Source: Cyclaneusma minus
Lineage: Eukaryota > Ascomycota > Leotiomycetes > Marthamycetales > Marthamycetaceae
Direction of reading: 5' to 3'
NCBI GenBank assembly: GCA_037179335.1
Contig: JAKZHN010000016.1
Location: 248,001-312,000, forward strand
DNA: 64,000 nucleotides
Made by a program: the position numbers and the translations under genes. This document shows positions 1 to 10,882 of this stretch, one piece after another; position 1 is the stretch's first letter, and each line of letters starts with the position of its first letter. The notes beneath the pieces were generated by a model that saw only the letters and a list, made by a program, of their open reading frames with translations, was not told the DNA's origin and searched no databases.

Positions 1-16
1 GACTTCTATGAAGCAC

Positions 17-373
17 TCAAACAATACCTAGATAGTCTAATAGAGATTGTCTTTTCCGCTTCTCCTTGTCGTAGTTTGCTATAATATTGTGATGCTCAAT
101 TTTCTTCTTTCCAAATCTCACGCCATACGAGTATCGAACCTTCAAGTCCTCCACATCCGCTTGGAACAAGGCCGCGTCAATTCTCTGCTCGAGCTCGCCA
201 AAATTGGCTTTGGCATATTCAAGTCCCTCAAGTTCTTCTCCATCTCGTTCGTCAAAGAGAAAGACCTCCAATGCGACCGGATCAATCACCAACATGCCGA
301 ACGAGACATCTGCGACAGCGCGTGTGATACCTCTAGGGCCTACCAGGCTGACATCAAGAGTTGGCTTGACCAT
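17..373 (-). CDS. Hypothetical protein, 118 aa, possibly a 3' exon
   Basis: I do not recognise this protein. It opens with ATG and runs 118 codons, with a charged middle (residues about 38-60, rich in D and E) and a basic C-terminal region containing a KKK run and KEKRKRQ. An in-frame TAG lies a few codons upstream of the ATG, so if this is part of a larger gene it must be joined by splicing. Nothing upstream on this strand for about 1.9 kb looks coding, so it may be a small gene, the last exon of a decayed gene, or a chance ORF. Its position next to the F-box-like array suggests a remnant of the same array, but I see no clear sequence match. Confidence 0.3.
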   Translation of the reverse strand: MVKPTLDVSLVGPRGITRAVADVSFGMLVIDPVALEVFLFDERDGEELEGLEYAKANFGELEQRIDAALFQADVEDLKVRYSYGVRFGKKKIEHHNIIANYDKEKRKRQSLLDYLGIV

Positions 374-2306
374 GATCTCGGCGTCGCGGCGAAGCTATCT
401 ACTGTTACCACTGATTGGAACGGCGAGGAGATGACCGAGATGATCTGGCCTATTGAGCTGGGTACGGGAATGGCAACTCGCGATATCGTGCCGAGGGATA
501 CGACCAAGGCGATCGAAAAGTATGCCAGTCAGTCGTACGTGCAACGTCCTCTGATTTATCATGAACGCCGTCAAGCAATCCCCTTGCCTCTGCTTCCCTT
601 GCCCCGGATGTCACGGTTCCGGAGATCTTGAACCCATCTCATGGTGGCAGATGACGGAACTGCCGACCTTGGCCAGGTCCCGAACTCGCTCAAATACTCC
701 ATGTGGTGTCAATAGGCGATACGGCCAATTCGGCCAAGATATGGGAGACATGTCATGACGACTTGGACCTCTTTCCTGCAGACGCCGACTTGCCATTCCA
801 GCAGCACCACACTGCCCAACACGATCTCTCATCAGCTTGATGTGTTTGTCTCCAAGTCACCAAATCTCGCAACCCAGGATCTAATTTCCTGCTGAATTCC
901 ACAGGTTTTTTCGAGCACTCCCGTTACCTTGATTGTCTCGGTTCCGGGAGACTTGAGCCCATTTGGAAGAGCTGGCTGCGTGGATAGAATGGAAACAAAC
1001 AGTCTGACATCTTCACTTTGGATCCCTAAAACTTATGATACGTGACTATCTCATGTGACTTGACTAGATTGCGAAGTGACAAACATCAACCACTATCTCT
1101 CGACTTCTTCCAAACCTCTCCACTTCCAGCCCGCAAGCACTTTTTGCTAAGAGTCCCGAGACCGGTATCCCATGACACGTAGTCTAAGCACACAATTAAA
1201 ATAGGGCGATTTATTAACTGGGTAGTGATCACCCAAGTATCGCATCACTTATTTGAGAACGTTGGGGTAAAGGGATTGATATCCAAGTTCAATTAGTTCA
1301 CGGTATAAAACTGGATCAGCCTTACATTTTGAACAAGATTTGCTACCGCAATAAGACCCTGGGCTGCTATATCTCGTTGCCCTGACTGGTAGTCATGATT
1401 GAAGCCCTTGCCTGTTGGTTTCGAATATAGCTTAGCAGGTGTATACCGACTTCAGCGATTAGATCATCTACGTTGTATACCGCGCCTCTTCAAAACCAGA
1501 TAAACAAATGCTATCTTTTTACTTATCACGCTTCTATCCCCTGATCTTTATGTGATCTCCAGCCTTGGTTCTCCTCGGCTATCAGCCGCAGCGCGCAGCC
1601 TTATAAGATCTCTCCACACGAACACCTGCTCGCCTCTCCCGCAGAAACAACATTCATTCTGTCTTGCTCCTGCCGACGCGCGCTCACACTTCTATTCCAC
1701 CTTCCCCATACTGACGACATAAACCTACCAATCTTGCGATAATCAACACTGCAATCAGCACCATTACTGAAAGCCTCGATGTCTCTGCTCCAATTACCAA
1801 TGTGACGGCCCCAGGCCGCACAGGCCACGTGACCGGCGCATGACCGGTCCGGCGCCAGCGCTTGCAGGAGGAGCTTCCTTAAGAAGCTCCTCGCCCTTGA
1901 CCTCTTCTCTCTTTAGTTCAATACACATCTATGACCTGCGCCCTGCCTGCCGCCCTCCACGTGACCCAAGGTCCGCGCCATGACAACCAATCGCTTCCGC
2001 ACAGCATCGTCCACCTTCCAAATCACGTCTTGATGCGTACATTGTACGGTCGAATATTAATATTAAGGTGCTTTCTGAAGCATTTCTGGGAGACGACAAA
2101 AGACTGGGAGATGAAGAAAAAGAAGAGAACAATTCATTGAGCCAAGTCAGCTATTCAACAAAAGGGTGCCTCCTGATATGACCAGGGCAAAGATAAGATA
2201 CTAAAGAAGCCTGAATTCGCATATCCGTCCATCAAAGCAGTCCCATCAAACCAGCAATACATTTATCGAAAAAGCCCAAACAACGCCGTGGCGTGCATAA
2301 TGTCCA
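374..2306. other. Intergenic region, no gene seen
   Basis: About 1.9 kb without a reading frame I would defend. Base composition is near that of the flanking genes, so it is not one of the RIP-type AT blocks. It holds a perfect-arm palindrome at 1868-1892 and several ACCGG/CCGGT repeats around 1836-1860. Confidence 0.4.
1868..1892. repeat. Short palindrome, 10-bp arms
   Basis: GAGGAGCTTC and its exact reverse complement are separated by CTTAA. It would form a strong hairpin. No neighbouring gene ends here, so a terminator role is not supported. Confidence 0.65.
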
Positions 2307-3338
2307 TCATGACTGTCCAAAGTAGAAGCTCGTCATGACCTTGTTAAACCCCAACTTGGCCTTTGGAAACTCCCGCACCTTCTTCCTCACTTCATCATTG
2401 ATGATCCATTCCACACGATCCGCCTCCTTCTCTCCCCAACGTGCCATCGTCGGGGGCGCACCAATATGACCTTCCACCCAGCGTACCAGGAACTTCCTCA
2501 GATCATGCATCTGGACCTCTCCGTCCTTGTATCTGAACCACCACACAGATTCCTCGGAGACCGCGGGAACGACAAAGGAGATCGAGAATTCGGTACATGC
2601 GAGGAAAGGACTGAGGCCGGATTCGAAAAATAAGACAAGCCAGTCGGTGCCGCGACCGAAGGCTTCAATGTGTATGGAGCCGACAGTGCTGAAGAGGCTG
2701 GCGGGCTCTTTGCTCAAAGGGGTGGGCTTGACGAGGGCGAGCGAAGGAGGAGTGGTCGATTGGTCATCACAGGCGCTGTCGAATCCTTAGCATGACTGGC
2801 TTAGGGCGTCTCTAGGGGTATGCGCAGATGAGCAGGAATACAGGACTTACAAGTTGACGCCTTCGATGGTGGACCAAAATTCGACTGGCATACTCTGCAA
2901 AGTTGGCCAGTGTGCTCCAGAGATTTGGAGGGTGTTGCCTTTGTGGAGTATGCCAATGACATCTTCCAGCATCTGCGGATCGCCAGTTTGACCGGGTCGA
3001 GTGACGAAGGCATTGACAAGGTTGAAAACTGTCTGGAGAGATTCATCAAGACACAGGCTCAAGATCTGAATGCGAATTTCGGCAGGGTACCCCTCGAAGT
3101 TCGTGATTGTTGTCAGAGCACCAGACGGAATCGAAGAAGTAGTGGCATTGTTCTGCGCCAAGGAGGTGTCGAGGATCGGAACTGCGAGATGGGTCGGAAG
3201 GTTGGGACGAGTTGAGGCATCTGGGAGGTCTGCGGTAGGAAGCTGTCTCGAAAGTGCACTTTGGCGGCCACGGGAGGCCTGAGGGAACGTGGTTTGCCAG
3301 CGTTGGAGGGCTGCAGCCGGGTTGATTGTGGTAGCCAT
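2307..3338 (-). CDS. F-box-like array protein, member 1 (two exons)
   Basis: Two exons: 3338-2851 and 2775-2307, joined by an intron with GTAAGT donor and GACAG acceptor; splicing keeps frame (phase 2). Exon 1 holds an N-terminal low-complexity tail and then the motif EGYPAEIRIQILSLCLDESL (about residues 104-123), resembling the LPxELRxxIF core of F-box or 2EXR-type domains, and ends with a MPVEFWSTIEGVNL stretch. Exon 2 has the pattern also seen in its paralogues (hydrophobic LF/SIHIEAF, then GLSPFLACTEFSISF) followed by a charged helix-rich tail. The same exon structure recurs at 4.8-6.0, 6.5-7.4, 7.7-8.8, 9.3-10.3, 10.9-11.9 and 62.4-64.0 kb. By family analogy it could be a substrate adaptor, but this is inference; no partner or substrate is visible. 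A longer ORF runs upstream; I chose the ATG at 3338 because the upstream part has no family similarity. Confidence 0.62.
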
Positions 3339-4754
3339 GATTGAGCTCTGAGCGTGGTCTCGAGTGTTTCCAGGAGAATCAGAGAGCAAGGTAAAAGGAA
3401 GAAGGAAGCGAAGAAAAGTTGCAAGCGATAACCAAGATCTATTTATGGTATACTGGCGCACGCCAATCGTCGACCGGAATCAATCACGCGAGAAAAGTGA
3501 TATTCCTCTGAATGGGGTGGGCGTGAATGGTTACTGCGATCGCTTAATCTGTGTATGGCGCCTGCTGCGACTGACTGGACCCAGGACCCGTGAATGATGG
3601 AACCGCACGTGGATGGAATGCTGTGAGTAATCCATGCTCCCACAACACCGGGCGAGGAGAAAGGTATTTACACCAGATGATCGCCATGTGAATGACCGCA
3701 ACTGTGAATCATTCGGTTCAGAGTGAATGGATCTTCCGCATGTCATTCTCGATCTGTCATTCCCCTGAGATTCGCTCTTCGTTTTCGACAACGCGAATGT
3801 TGTTCGAAAATCGTCGATGGTTCTGAAAGCTGTCAATGATTCAGAAGATCTCCATGATTTCTAAGCTGAAGGAGACGGGTGTGAGGTGAAGTTGAGTGTG
3901 GACGGGATTTCGCAGGAAGGAACGGCCTGTTCACGTGGCTGGTGACCCCTATTTTTGGAATGAGGCAAGACCCCGGCCACAACCTCGCGTGACACATGGT
4001 TTCACACAGTACCATGAATATTGACGCTCGATCCTTTGGATTGTTGCTGGTTATCAGAATTTTTCCGATTCCTTGATTGATCCAAGCAATTGTAGATATT
4101 CCGGGGGATTCGAGAGGTTCCAAAGCACCCGGGATATTCCCAGTCACTAAGTTACTGGTATTTTGGGACTATCAGTCCGGCAGCCGTATCCAGAGTTTTT
4201 TCGACCTTGTATTCCGTGACCATCCAACTTTGGTCGCGAGTGAAAGGGATGATCCGTCGTTGATCTGAAGAAGTGTTGATGACTCAGCCGAGTGACTGTA
4301 TTCCGTGATACAGGACGCCGGCCTCCTTCAGATGTAGTCACTTCCGGTATATATAACCATTCCTTGACAGACTCTTGTATGAAGCTCTTGCTAACATGCA
4401 ATATATAGGCCGCTTGAACAACGATTCTGGCTGATGCACGCCAGACTTGGCCGTCTGCCTGGTCGTCGTGGAGTGTCTGGCTGTCTTGACGTTGCCGAAT
4501 AATTGATATTTGAAGATCTGGACTTGAATAATGAATTGCCGTCACAGGCCTCAAGAAGATTCTGTGGCTTTTTCGTACAGATGAACTTCACATGTCGGAC
4601 ATTGAGACTCGGGAGATGATTTTCAAGAGAGAACTTGGATGAGAATGCTATGTGTTCATTGACCGCCGACTTTTCTCCTGAGACAGTCTCCAAAGCTCAG
4701 TTGATAGTTGCCAATAGCTGTCAATCCTTGGCACCATACCGTACCTCCCTTCCT
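3339..4754. other. Intergenic region with degenerate MITE
   Basis: No convincing gene in 1.4 kb. It contains the promoter side of array member 1 and, at about 4070-4209, a decayed copy of the Tc1/mariner-type MITE family annotated separately. A TATATATA run sits near 4348-4356 but is about 1 kb from any start codon. Confidence 0.4.
4070..4209. mobile_element. Degenerate Tc1/mariner-type MITE fragment
   Basis: The right end reads CCGTAT..AGAGTTTTTTCGACCTTG followed by TA, closely matching the right terminal inverted repeat of the intact 226-bp MITE at 46288-46513. Upstream of it the phrase TTCCAAAGCACCCGGGATAT and AGTCACT also recur in that MITE. I could not find the left end, so the boundary at 4070 is approximate. 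Confidence 0.45.
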
Positions 4755-6008
4755 TCATCCACGGCAGAGCTGATACCAGGGTCTAGCCACTCGAACATGT
4801 TCTCTCCAATGCTCCCTCGAATCCTGAGCACCGGTGCGTTGACGACCACTTCGTACTTCAGCCCCCGCTCGACAAGCCCAAGGCCTAAGAATTCCCCACT
4901 CTTCCCTCTTCCCTCTTCCCAGCTTCCATACCATCTCTTCTACCTCCTGTCTTAGCTCCTGCGCCTCTGCGGCTTGGCGTTCAAAATGTTCTCTCACTCG
5001 TTGCTCCCAGCACTGCCGTTCCCTGCGTTCCGTATCCGACGCATCCGATCTCTGTCTCGGTTTCATTGTTGGTCTGATAATCCAGCATTTGCACTCTCCA
5101 TGAAAATGATAAAATTCACATGGCAAGGGACGCTTACACTGCGCCGTCCGTGTTTTTTTCATTCCCAGTCTCCGTTGCTGGATTTCATTTCGCCAGCATG
5201 AGTAGTATGGAAAGAATCGACTCTCGGGCTTCTTTTTGAGTTCTTTAGAAATCCATTCCACGACTTTCTCGTCTTCCCCGCCCACGCCAAATCCGATGTG
5301 CAGTTCCTTGAGGGACTGGAATGGCTCCAAGCCGATACGACAGAGAAGAAAAAGGGGTTCGCGTTGTTCTCCCAAGAACAAGCACAGCGTTTAAATCTTG
5401 TTGAACATCCATGTGTTCTCTGAGAGAAAATTCGTAGGCATTTCGTCGATTAGTAACCTTTCCTCGTCGTCGCAATTGTCCACCCTGTATGTTGTCAGTA
5501 TGGTATCAATGCCATCCTGGCTTCTCTTGGTCAAGGGTAGCGCAGCAAACACCCGCGATTCGACCCATCCTTTGAGGATGCTTGCAGTGTATTCATAAAA
5601 GCGGGGAGGTCCGAAAACTTACAACGCGAGCTTCCGGATCGCACCCCGTAGCCGAATGGGCATATTGGCAATCACAGAACGATTCTTCGGAGACAGGGCA
5701 AAAGTTGACATGCCGAAGTACATATCAAATAGCTCGCTGTATGGCTCGCCTTTTCCACGTAGAGCTATGATCAAGTTTGGAAGCTGGCGGGGTTTCGCGG
5801 GATCGTAATCGTACTTGATATCTGCCCAGTGGTTCAGGTAGAGGCGGAAAATCACATCCCGAATCTCGGGAGGAATGACATGGAAGTAGCTGTTGGTACC
5901 CAAGTTATCTCGCATACGGGGAAGTGGCACCCATGGCGCTGCACTTGAAGCCACACTTCCAAGGGGTATCGATGCAACGGAGGATTGACTCGGGATGACG
6001 CATTTCAT
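4755..6008 (-). pseudogene. F-box-like array protein, member 2, in-frame stop
   Basis: Exon 1 (6008-5623) encodes an N-terminal tail, the F-box-like motif VIPPEIRDVIFRLYLNHW, a LIIALRGKGEPYSELFD segment and the usual MPIRLRGAIRKLAL end. The intron (GTAAGT..ATACAG) is phase 2 as in the paralogues, and exon 2 begins at 5484. Exon 2 reads on in frame through NTWMFNKI and then meets TAA at 5393-5391, immediately followed in the same frame by about 212 codons that match the paralogue pattern (LFLLCRIGLEPFQSLKELHIGF). The stop context CAA to TAA is what RIP would make. So the gene is either a pseudogene, or yields a protein truncated after about 160 residues. The C-terminal part contains a Cys- and His-containing stretch and a long charged helix. 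Confidence 0.65.
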
Positions 6009-6459
6009 GGTAAAATCGTGAGGAGCTCAAGCTATTTGTAGAAGATCGAAGCCTGAGAGGGGCCTATGTGTCAAACAAGCGCAGGGTAAGAGAAAGAAAC
6101 TTGAATGTTCCACATTGATGTGGAGGATCGCAAGTACAAAGAAAATAACATTGATTGTCCTTCACGCTCATACGCTTCGATTTCCATGTTTTCATGACAC
6201 TCGTGGTAGTCTGGATCTTGGTAGAGACTCGGATATGTAGCGCGAAGTTGAGAATCGCGCTCACCTACTGATGATTTGAAGAGCTTGGCTCATAACCCGG
6301 GGACTTGGATTAAGGAAACGGAGACAAGCCGCTTGAGGCAAGACTAAAAGACCCCCAGTTCCCGGAATAACTGACTCTAATTCCAATAACGCTCTTGAAA
6401 GCCTGAATACATTTTCAAAATAATCATGGTCTGGCAGCTGGAGTTATACACTTTGGTTG
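6009..6459. other. Intergenic, nothing recognised
   Basis: 450 bp between array members 2 and 3, lower in GC than the exons. No reading frame or repeat supported. Confidence 0.4.
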
Positions 6460-7434
6460 CTAAGTAAAGTAATTAAACATAAACGGGTCCGAGCGTGCTT
6501 CATTCTCGTCTCCATCGTTCTCACATGGTCTCTGTACTTCTCTCGAATACCTCCACACTAACTGCTCAAGCTCCTGACGCTCTACCTCTGGTGCCGGTTT
6601 CCGCTCTATGTTTGGATCAATCACCCAGCGATAATCACCGCGGGGACCCAGTCGAGTCTCTGGACGCACCGATGGCAGGCCCTCTGTGACCTCCTTGGTA
6701 ACCCAGTCGAGGGTGCTGATCTCCAATTGCCGATACAGAGAAAGCAGATCATTCTCGTCTCTCCGACCGTAATCTGACATGCAACATAACGACAGTAGGT
6801 AGTACCAGTGAAAGGTATGCTTAAGTGTGTGAGAGATGGAAAGGATTTGAGACCGATGTGGATGAGCATACTCAGAGACTCCGCCCGATCCCCAACGTCT
6901 AAACTCAATATCTCGACCTGCTTGAATATTCCCGTACTGTTGTAAACGTAGTCTGTAGGCATATATTTGATATCCGGTTTGAAACCCCTGTACCACCCAT
7001 TTCTGTCCTCGCTGTGAAAATATTAGCAATGCAAGCATGGAACCTGCCCGACGAAGATAAAACAATGCTCATCAATAGAATCCGCCGAAGAAGGGCATCG
7101 TGCTCGAAGAAGCTGACTCAACGACTTACATGTTTAACTTCCGGAATTTGCTCCAGAGCTGCACAGGCATCTCAGGAATAGTAGACCAATTTTCTGGCGA
7201 AATAAGGAGAGTGGCCGTATCATAGAACATGTAGAGAAGTTCGCGGTATCGTTCCCCAGTTCCCCGTGGAGCTTTAATCAAGTCAGGGATCTTCTGGGGC
7301 ATATGGACCGACGGGAAGCTCTCCTCTAAGCGGAGCCGTGCGTCATTCTCGAATGAACGCAGCCAGAGGCGGAAGATCTGGTGCCTCAGTTCCGGAGGGA
7401 GACGATTGAAGTAGCAAGTGATCAAGTTCGCCAA
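6460..7434 (-). pseudogene. F-box-like array protein, member 3, probably broken
   Basis: Exon 1 carries the clearest family motif, YFNRLPPELRHQIFRLWL, then GTGERYRELL and MPVQLWSKFRKLN; it ends at 7130 with a phase-2 GTAAGT donor. Exon 2 starts at 7009 after CACAG and continues in frame (TGIFKQVEILSLDV, SMLIHIGLKSFPSLTHLSIPF). Two problems argue for decay. There is no in-frame ATG upstream of the F-box motif (the frame opens with TTG); a short upstream exon beginning at an ATG near 7537 would splice out of frame. Near 6820 the frame changes between the IPFTG segment and the C-terminal part (QLEISTLDWVTKEVTEGLP to the stop at 6460). A 32-nt GT..AG segment there would restore the frame exactly, but is shorter than normal fungal introns. 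Confidence 0.55.
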
Positions 7435-7748
7435 TGCCTTGAGACGTAAAACAAAAATTGGGGCTGATGACGAGAGAGTGACTTGAAGAACGTGACTTAC
7501 TTGTATGCTTTTCTAGTGGGCTTGGCCTCAAGCATGTAAAAGCCAAATGATGACAGAAAAAGAATGGCGTAGAGGTGGCTGGAATAAACTATTTTCGTTG
7601 AATTGGCCGACTTTGACTTTTGAAACATCATTTTTGGTGCCATGTGATATCGCAGCGTGTACGACGGGGATTCCCGTCATCTCATTCAAAAGTGAGGTAA
7701 CGGGATCTTCCCAACAACTGAACTAGGCTATCATGCAATTCTCCCCTA

Positions 7749-8822
7749 CTATGTCTGCCTTTCCCTCGAGAGCTTCAACACTAGCTGCTCTAGTGTCGAG
7801 CGAGTGACCTCCGGCTCTCGTGCTGGCGGACAGAGGAGCTTGTAGCTCGGCCTCCATTTGAATGTTGGATCAATCGCCCAGCGAAAAAAATCCGTCCCCA
7901 GATATCTACCCAGAGACTTTTGCGAGCCCGGTGGAAAACGCTTTTTGATCTCTTCATTGACCCAGTAAACGGTGTCCCACTTTACTTGGTGCCATTGCTG
8001 GTGCATCTCCCGAGATTGTCCAAATTTCTTGCATCTGGTGCATTGGTTGATCTCACAGTGCGGCTTAGCGTGCCATGGAGGGTATTTGAACCAAATACGT
8101 AGCCGTTGTAAGGACGGGAAAGCTTCGAGGCCGACGTGAGTGAGCATAACGAGCGAATCCAGTCGATACGAAACATCTAGAGACAGGTACTCGACCTGCT
8201 TGAAGATTTCAGTATTTGCGAACGGGTAAACAGTAGGAAAGCTCTTGATATCTGTTGAGTGACTGAGCGTTTTCTTCTTGTCTGCGCTATTGTACATCAG
8301 CATCATACATATCGCAGCCCAAATAGAGAAGCATGGAGTTGGCAAAACCTACAATTTCAAGCTCCTGATATTCCTCCAGATCCCAAGGGGCATATCGGAA
8401 ACGCCAGCCATATTGTCTTTGGATATGACGAAAGTGGCCCTGGCGTAGAACATTTCCAGTAATTCACGGTATGGCTCACCTGTTCCCCGTAGAGCTTTAA
8501 TAAAGTTGGGAATCTTGCAAGGCCTGTTGACGTGTAAGTGAGCCTTTATGGTACAACCGTACACGACGTACCGGCAGTCCAACCAGAAGAGAAAGATCCG
8601 CTCCCTTAGCTCTGGAGGAAGTCGATTGAAGTAGCTGGTGGCGCGCGGCGGAACCCTCGGAGAAATCCTTGCCATAGGAGCCTCCATATTGGATCTTAGA
8701 GCTGCAGGAGCTTTCCAATATGTTGGTTGTTGAGAAAAGACGGATTCTGCACTTGGTTCATGGGAGAGTAAGGTTATTTGTAGAGGGTGGGAAATGGGTT
8801 GAGAACCAAAGGACCAGGGCAT
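7749..8822 (-). CDS. F-box-like array protein, member 4 (two exons)
   Basis: Exons 8822-8353 and 8286-7749, phase-2 intron with GTAGGT donor and CAATAG acceptor. Exon 1 contains YFNRLPPELRERIFLFWL, then IPNFIKALRGTGEPYRELLE and MPLGIWRNIRSLKL. Exon 2 has TEIFKQVEYLSLDVSYRLDS, MLTHVGLEAFPSLQRLRIWF, a CEINQCTRC segment and a WAIDP motif shared with member 3, ending in a leucine-rich helix. The frame is open throughout, so this is the best candidate for a functional member. The first ATG is used; a second ATG at 8687, just before the F-box-like motif, fits the shorter paralogues better. Function unknown; adaptor or recognition role is inference from the F-box-like motif only. Confidence 0.65.
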
Positions 8823-9303
8823 CTAGGCATCCAGCATGTTGTCAGAGGATTCCAGGTCGTTCCTATGCATACAACTGGAAGTTTCGTTGTTTACAACAGC
8901 GTGGGTTTCTTTGTCATGCTATCGCAAAACGTTTTTAACTGTGAAGCTTTCAATTGCGGTTGGATGTGAAACAGGAATAAGGGGTAGCTGACCAATGACT
9001 TGAAGATTGTGACTTACTTGGTAGGCCTGAGCATGCCGAAGCTGCGGAGCGTGAGACCCCTTCGATGACAGACACATGATGGTGAAGAAACAGCTGGAAC
9101 AAGCTCTTGTGGGTCAGACGTAAGTCTCCGGTGCCCGGTCATAAGCATGCACTGCGTTTGACATGCCATCTTCTCTTTGAAGCCTGCAAAGGTTATAGAC
9201 ACATGATCCCCTGATTGCCTCGTCTGAATCACCGCAGCACATTGCATTCAGATTTCTTGAAGGTCTGAAGGATACTGTTCCATCAAACCTTGACTCGTCC
9301 GAC
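8823..9303. other. Intergenic between array members
   Basis: 480 bp holding the upstream region of member 4 and the 3' flank of member 5. No extra gene or repeat seen. Confidence 0.4.
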
Positions 9304-10319
9304 CTACACCTTCAAGAAGCCCTTGCGTCTGAGGTTATCAAAAGCCTCGTGATCCTCATAGTATTCCCTCACTCTCTCCTCCAAAAGACGCCTCTTCTTC
9401 TTCGAGACTGGGTTTCTGCGAGCATCCTTGGGAACGACGAACTCCATGAGGCACTCAAAATCCCAAAGAATCGTCCATTTACTCCTCTTGAGACTCCTAA
9501 GCATCTTTTGCTCCCGCGTCAGCGGCCCCGAGTCTGGTACACCATCCATGCTGAACTCCGTACCGCTTCCCAGCTCGTGCTTGATCCAATGAGCCACGGC
9601 GGATCGCATCGCTCTCTGTCTTCGCATCAAAGCGCACTCGATGTAGAACTCCCGCATACTCGTAGTACCTGCGTGCACCTTATCCTTTTCAGACAGGAAC
9701 TTGATCCTCAAGTATCGGAGAGCGGGAAAGGCGATGAGACCCAGGCGGATTAGAAGTAGCAGTGCTCCACACTTGCGTCTGGTTGCGTTGAGGGATAGGA
9801 ATTCCAGTCTTTCGAAGGCCGTTGGGTGTTTGACGAAGGAGATTTCGGACCACTTCGCAGAGTGAGGGTGGCGAGGATCGCGAAAGCCGAACGATGACGG
9901 TGTACTAAAAGCACGTCAGTGATGATGCTCGCAGGTATCACAAATTTGAACCACAGTGACAGGGCCGCAAAGGTCACGGGCTCAGCTCGTGGCATAGTAG
10001 ACACTGTGCATGCGTGGAATAAGACTCACAAAGTCACAACACGAACGGATGCCCAGGCTTGGACTGGCACCATCTTCAGGATATCCCAATTGGATGAACA
10101 GATACCAACGATCCTCCACGTGTCCATGACCTCAGTGACGAGCTCCACATCTTGATGCAAGATGCTGAGGAGGCTCATGAAGATGTCGACATTTTCTGGC
10201 CCTGAGTCGGAGCAGTAGCGAAATATCTTCAGTCGAATCTCCGTTGGGACCTTCCTCAATGCCATGCCGACGGCCAGGTTGCCGCTCATGACAGAGTCTG
10301 TCTCTTTGAGGCGCGACAT
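9304..10319 (-). CDS. F-box-like array protein, member 5 (two exons)
   Basis: Exons 10319-10030 and 9904-9304. The donor GTGAGT and acceptor TTTTAG keep frame at phase 2, and the joined protein has no stop. Exon 1: ATG followed within 25 residues by KVPTEIRLKIFRYCSDSG, the F-box-like motif, then an acidic helix and MVPVQAWASVRVVT. Exon 2: FERLEFLSLNATRRKCGALL, IRLGLIAFPALRYLRIKFLS and a basic helical C-terminus with KKKRR. The order is the same as in the other members but identity is modest, so duplication is not recent. Length about 296 aa. Function not known. Confidence 0.63.
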
Positions 10320-10882
10320 TTTGGCTCAAAACTGCGTAGAGTGGATCGTACAGGTATTCGTGAGGATGACTGGCGGGGAATGAAGGCTGACGGACAACTC
10401 GAGGAGTGCTTTTGTCGGATGAAAATCCAGAAGGATCTCAGATAGGCATGTGTGGAGATGCTGAGGGAGCTTCGACTTGAGAATCGCGTTGGTTGGCTTG
10501 CCGAGGAGCGCGTCGTGGAGTTGCAGGTACTACAGTACACGGCTGCACGTGATGGCGTGCCGCGTGCATGTTCTCATTTATATCGGCGCTAATCTCAGGC
10601 TGAAGCAGCTTAGGCCGGGAGAACCATGAGGTCAATCACAGGGTTGATCGCATAGTATTTAGTTAACGCAAGGTACTTAGCGCAGGCAAGACAAATGATT
10701 CGCGGATCAGAGCTTGCACATCAACATTGCATATCTTATTCAACTGTGGAATGGAAGCTGGATGACATTTAGGACTTCCGGAAGAAGAGTAGGTGTTCTC
10801 CCATCGTTCATGTTTTCTCGAGTGACGATTCCTGTAGTATCTTCTTAAATGATTCGCCTCCAACGCTGACCATGCTCAATCC
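10320..10882. other. Intergenic between array members
   Basis: 560 bp upstream of member 5 and downstream of member 6. No supported feature inside. Confidence 0.4.
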
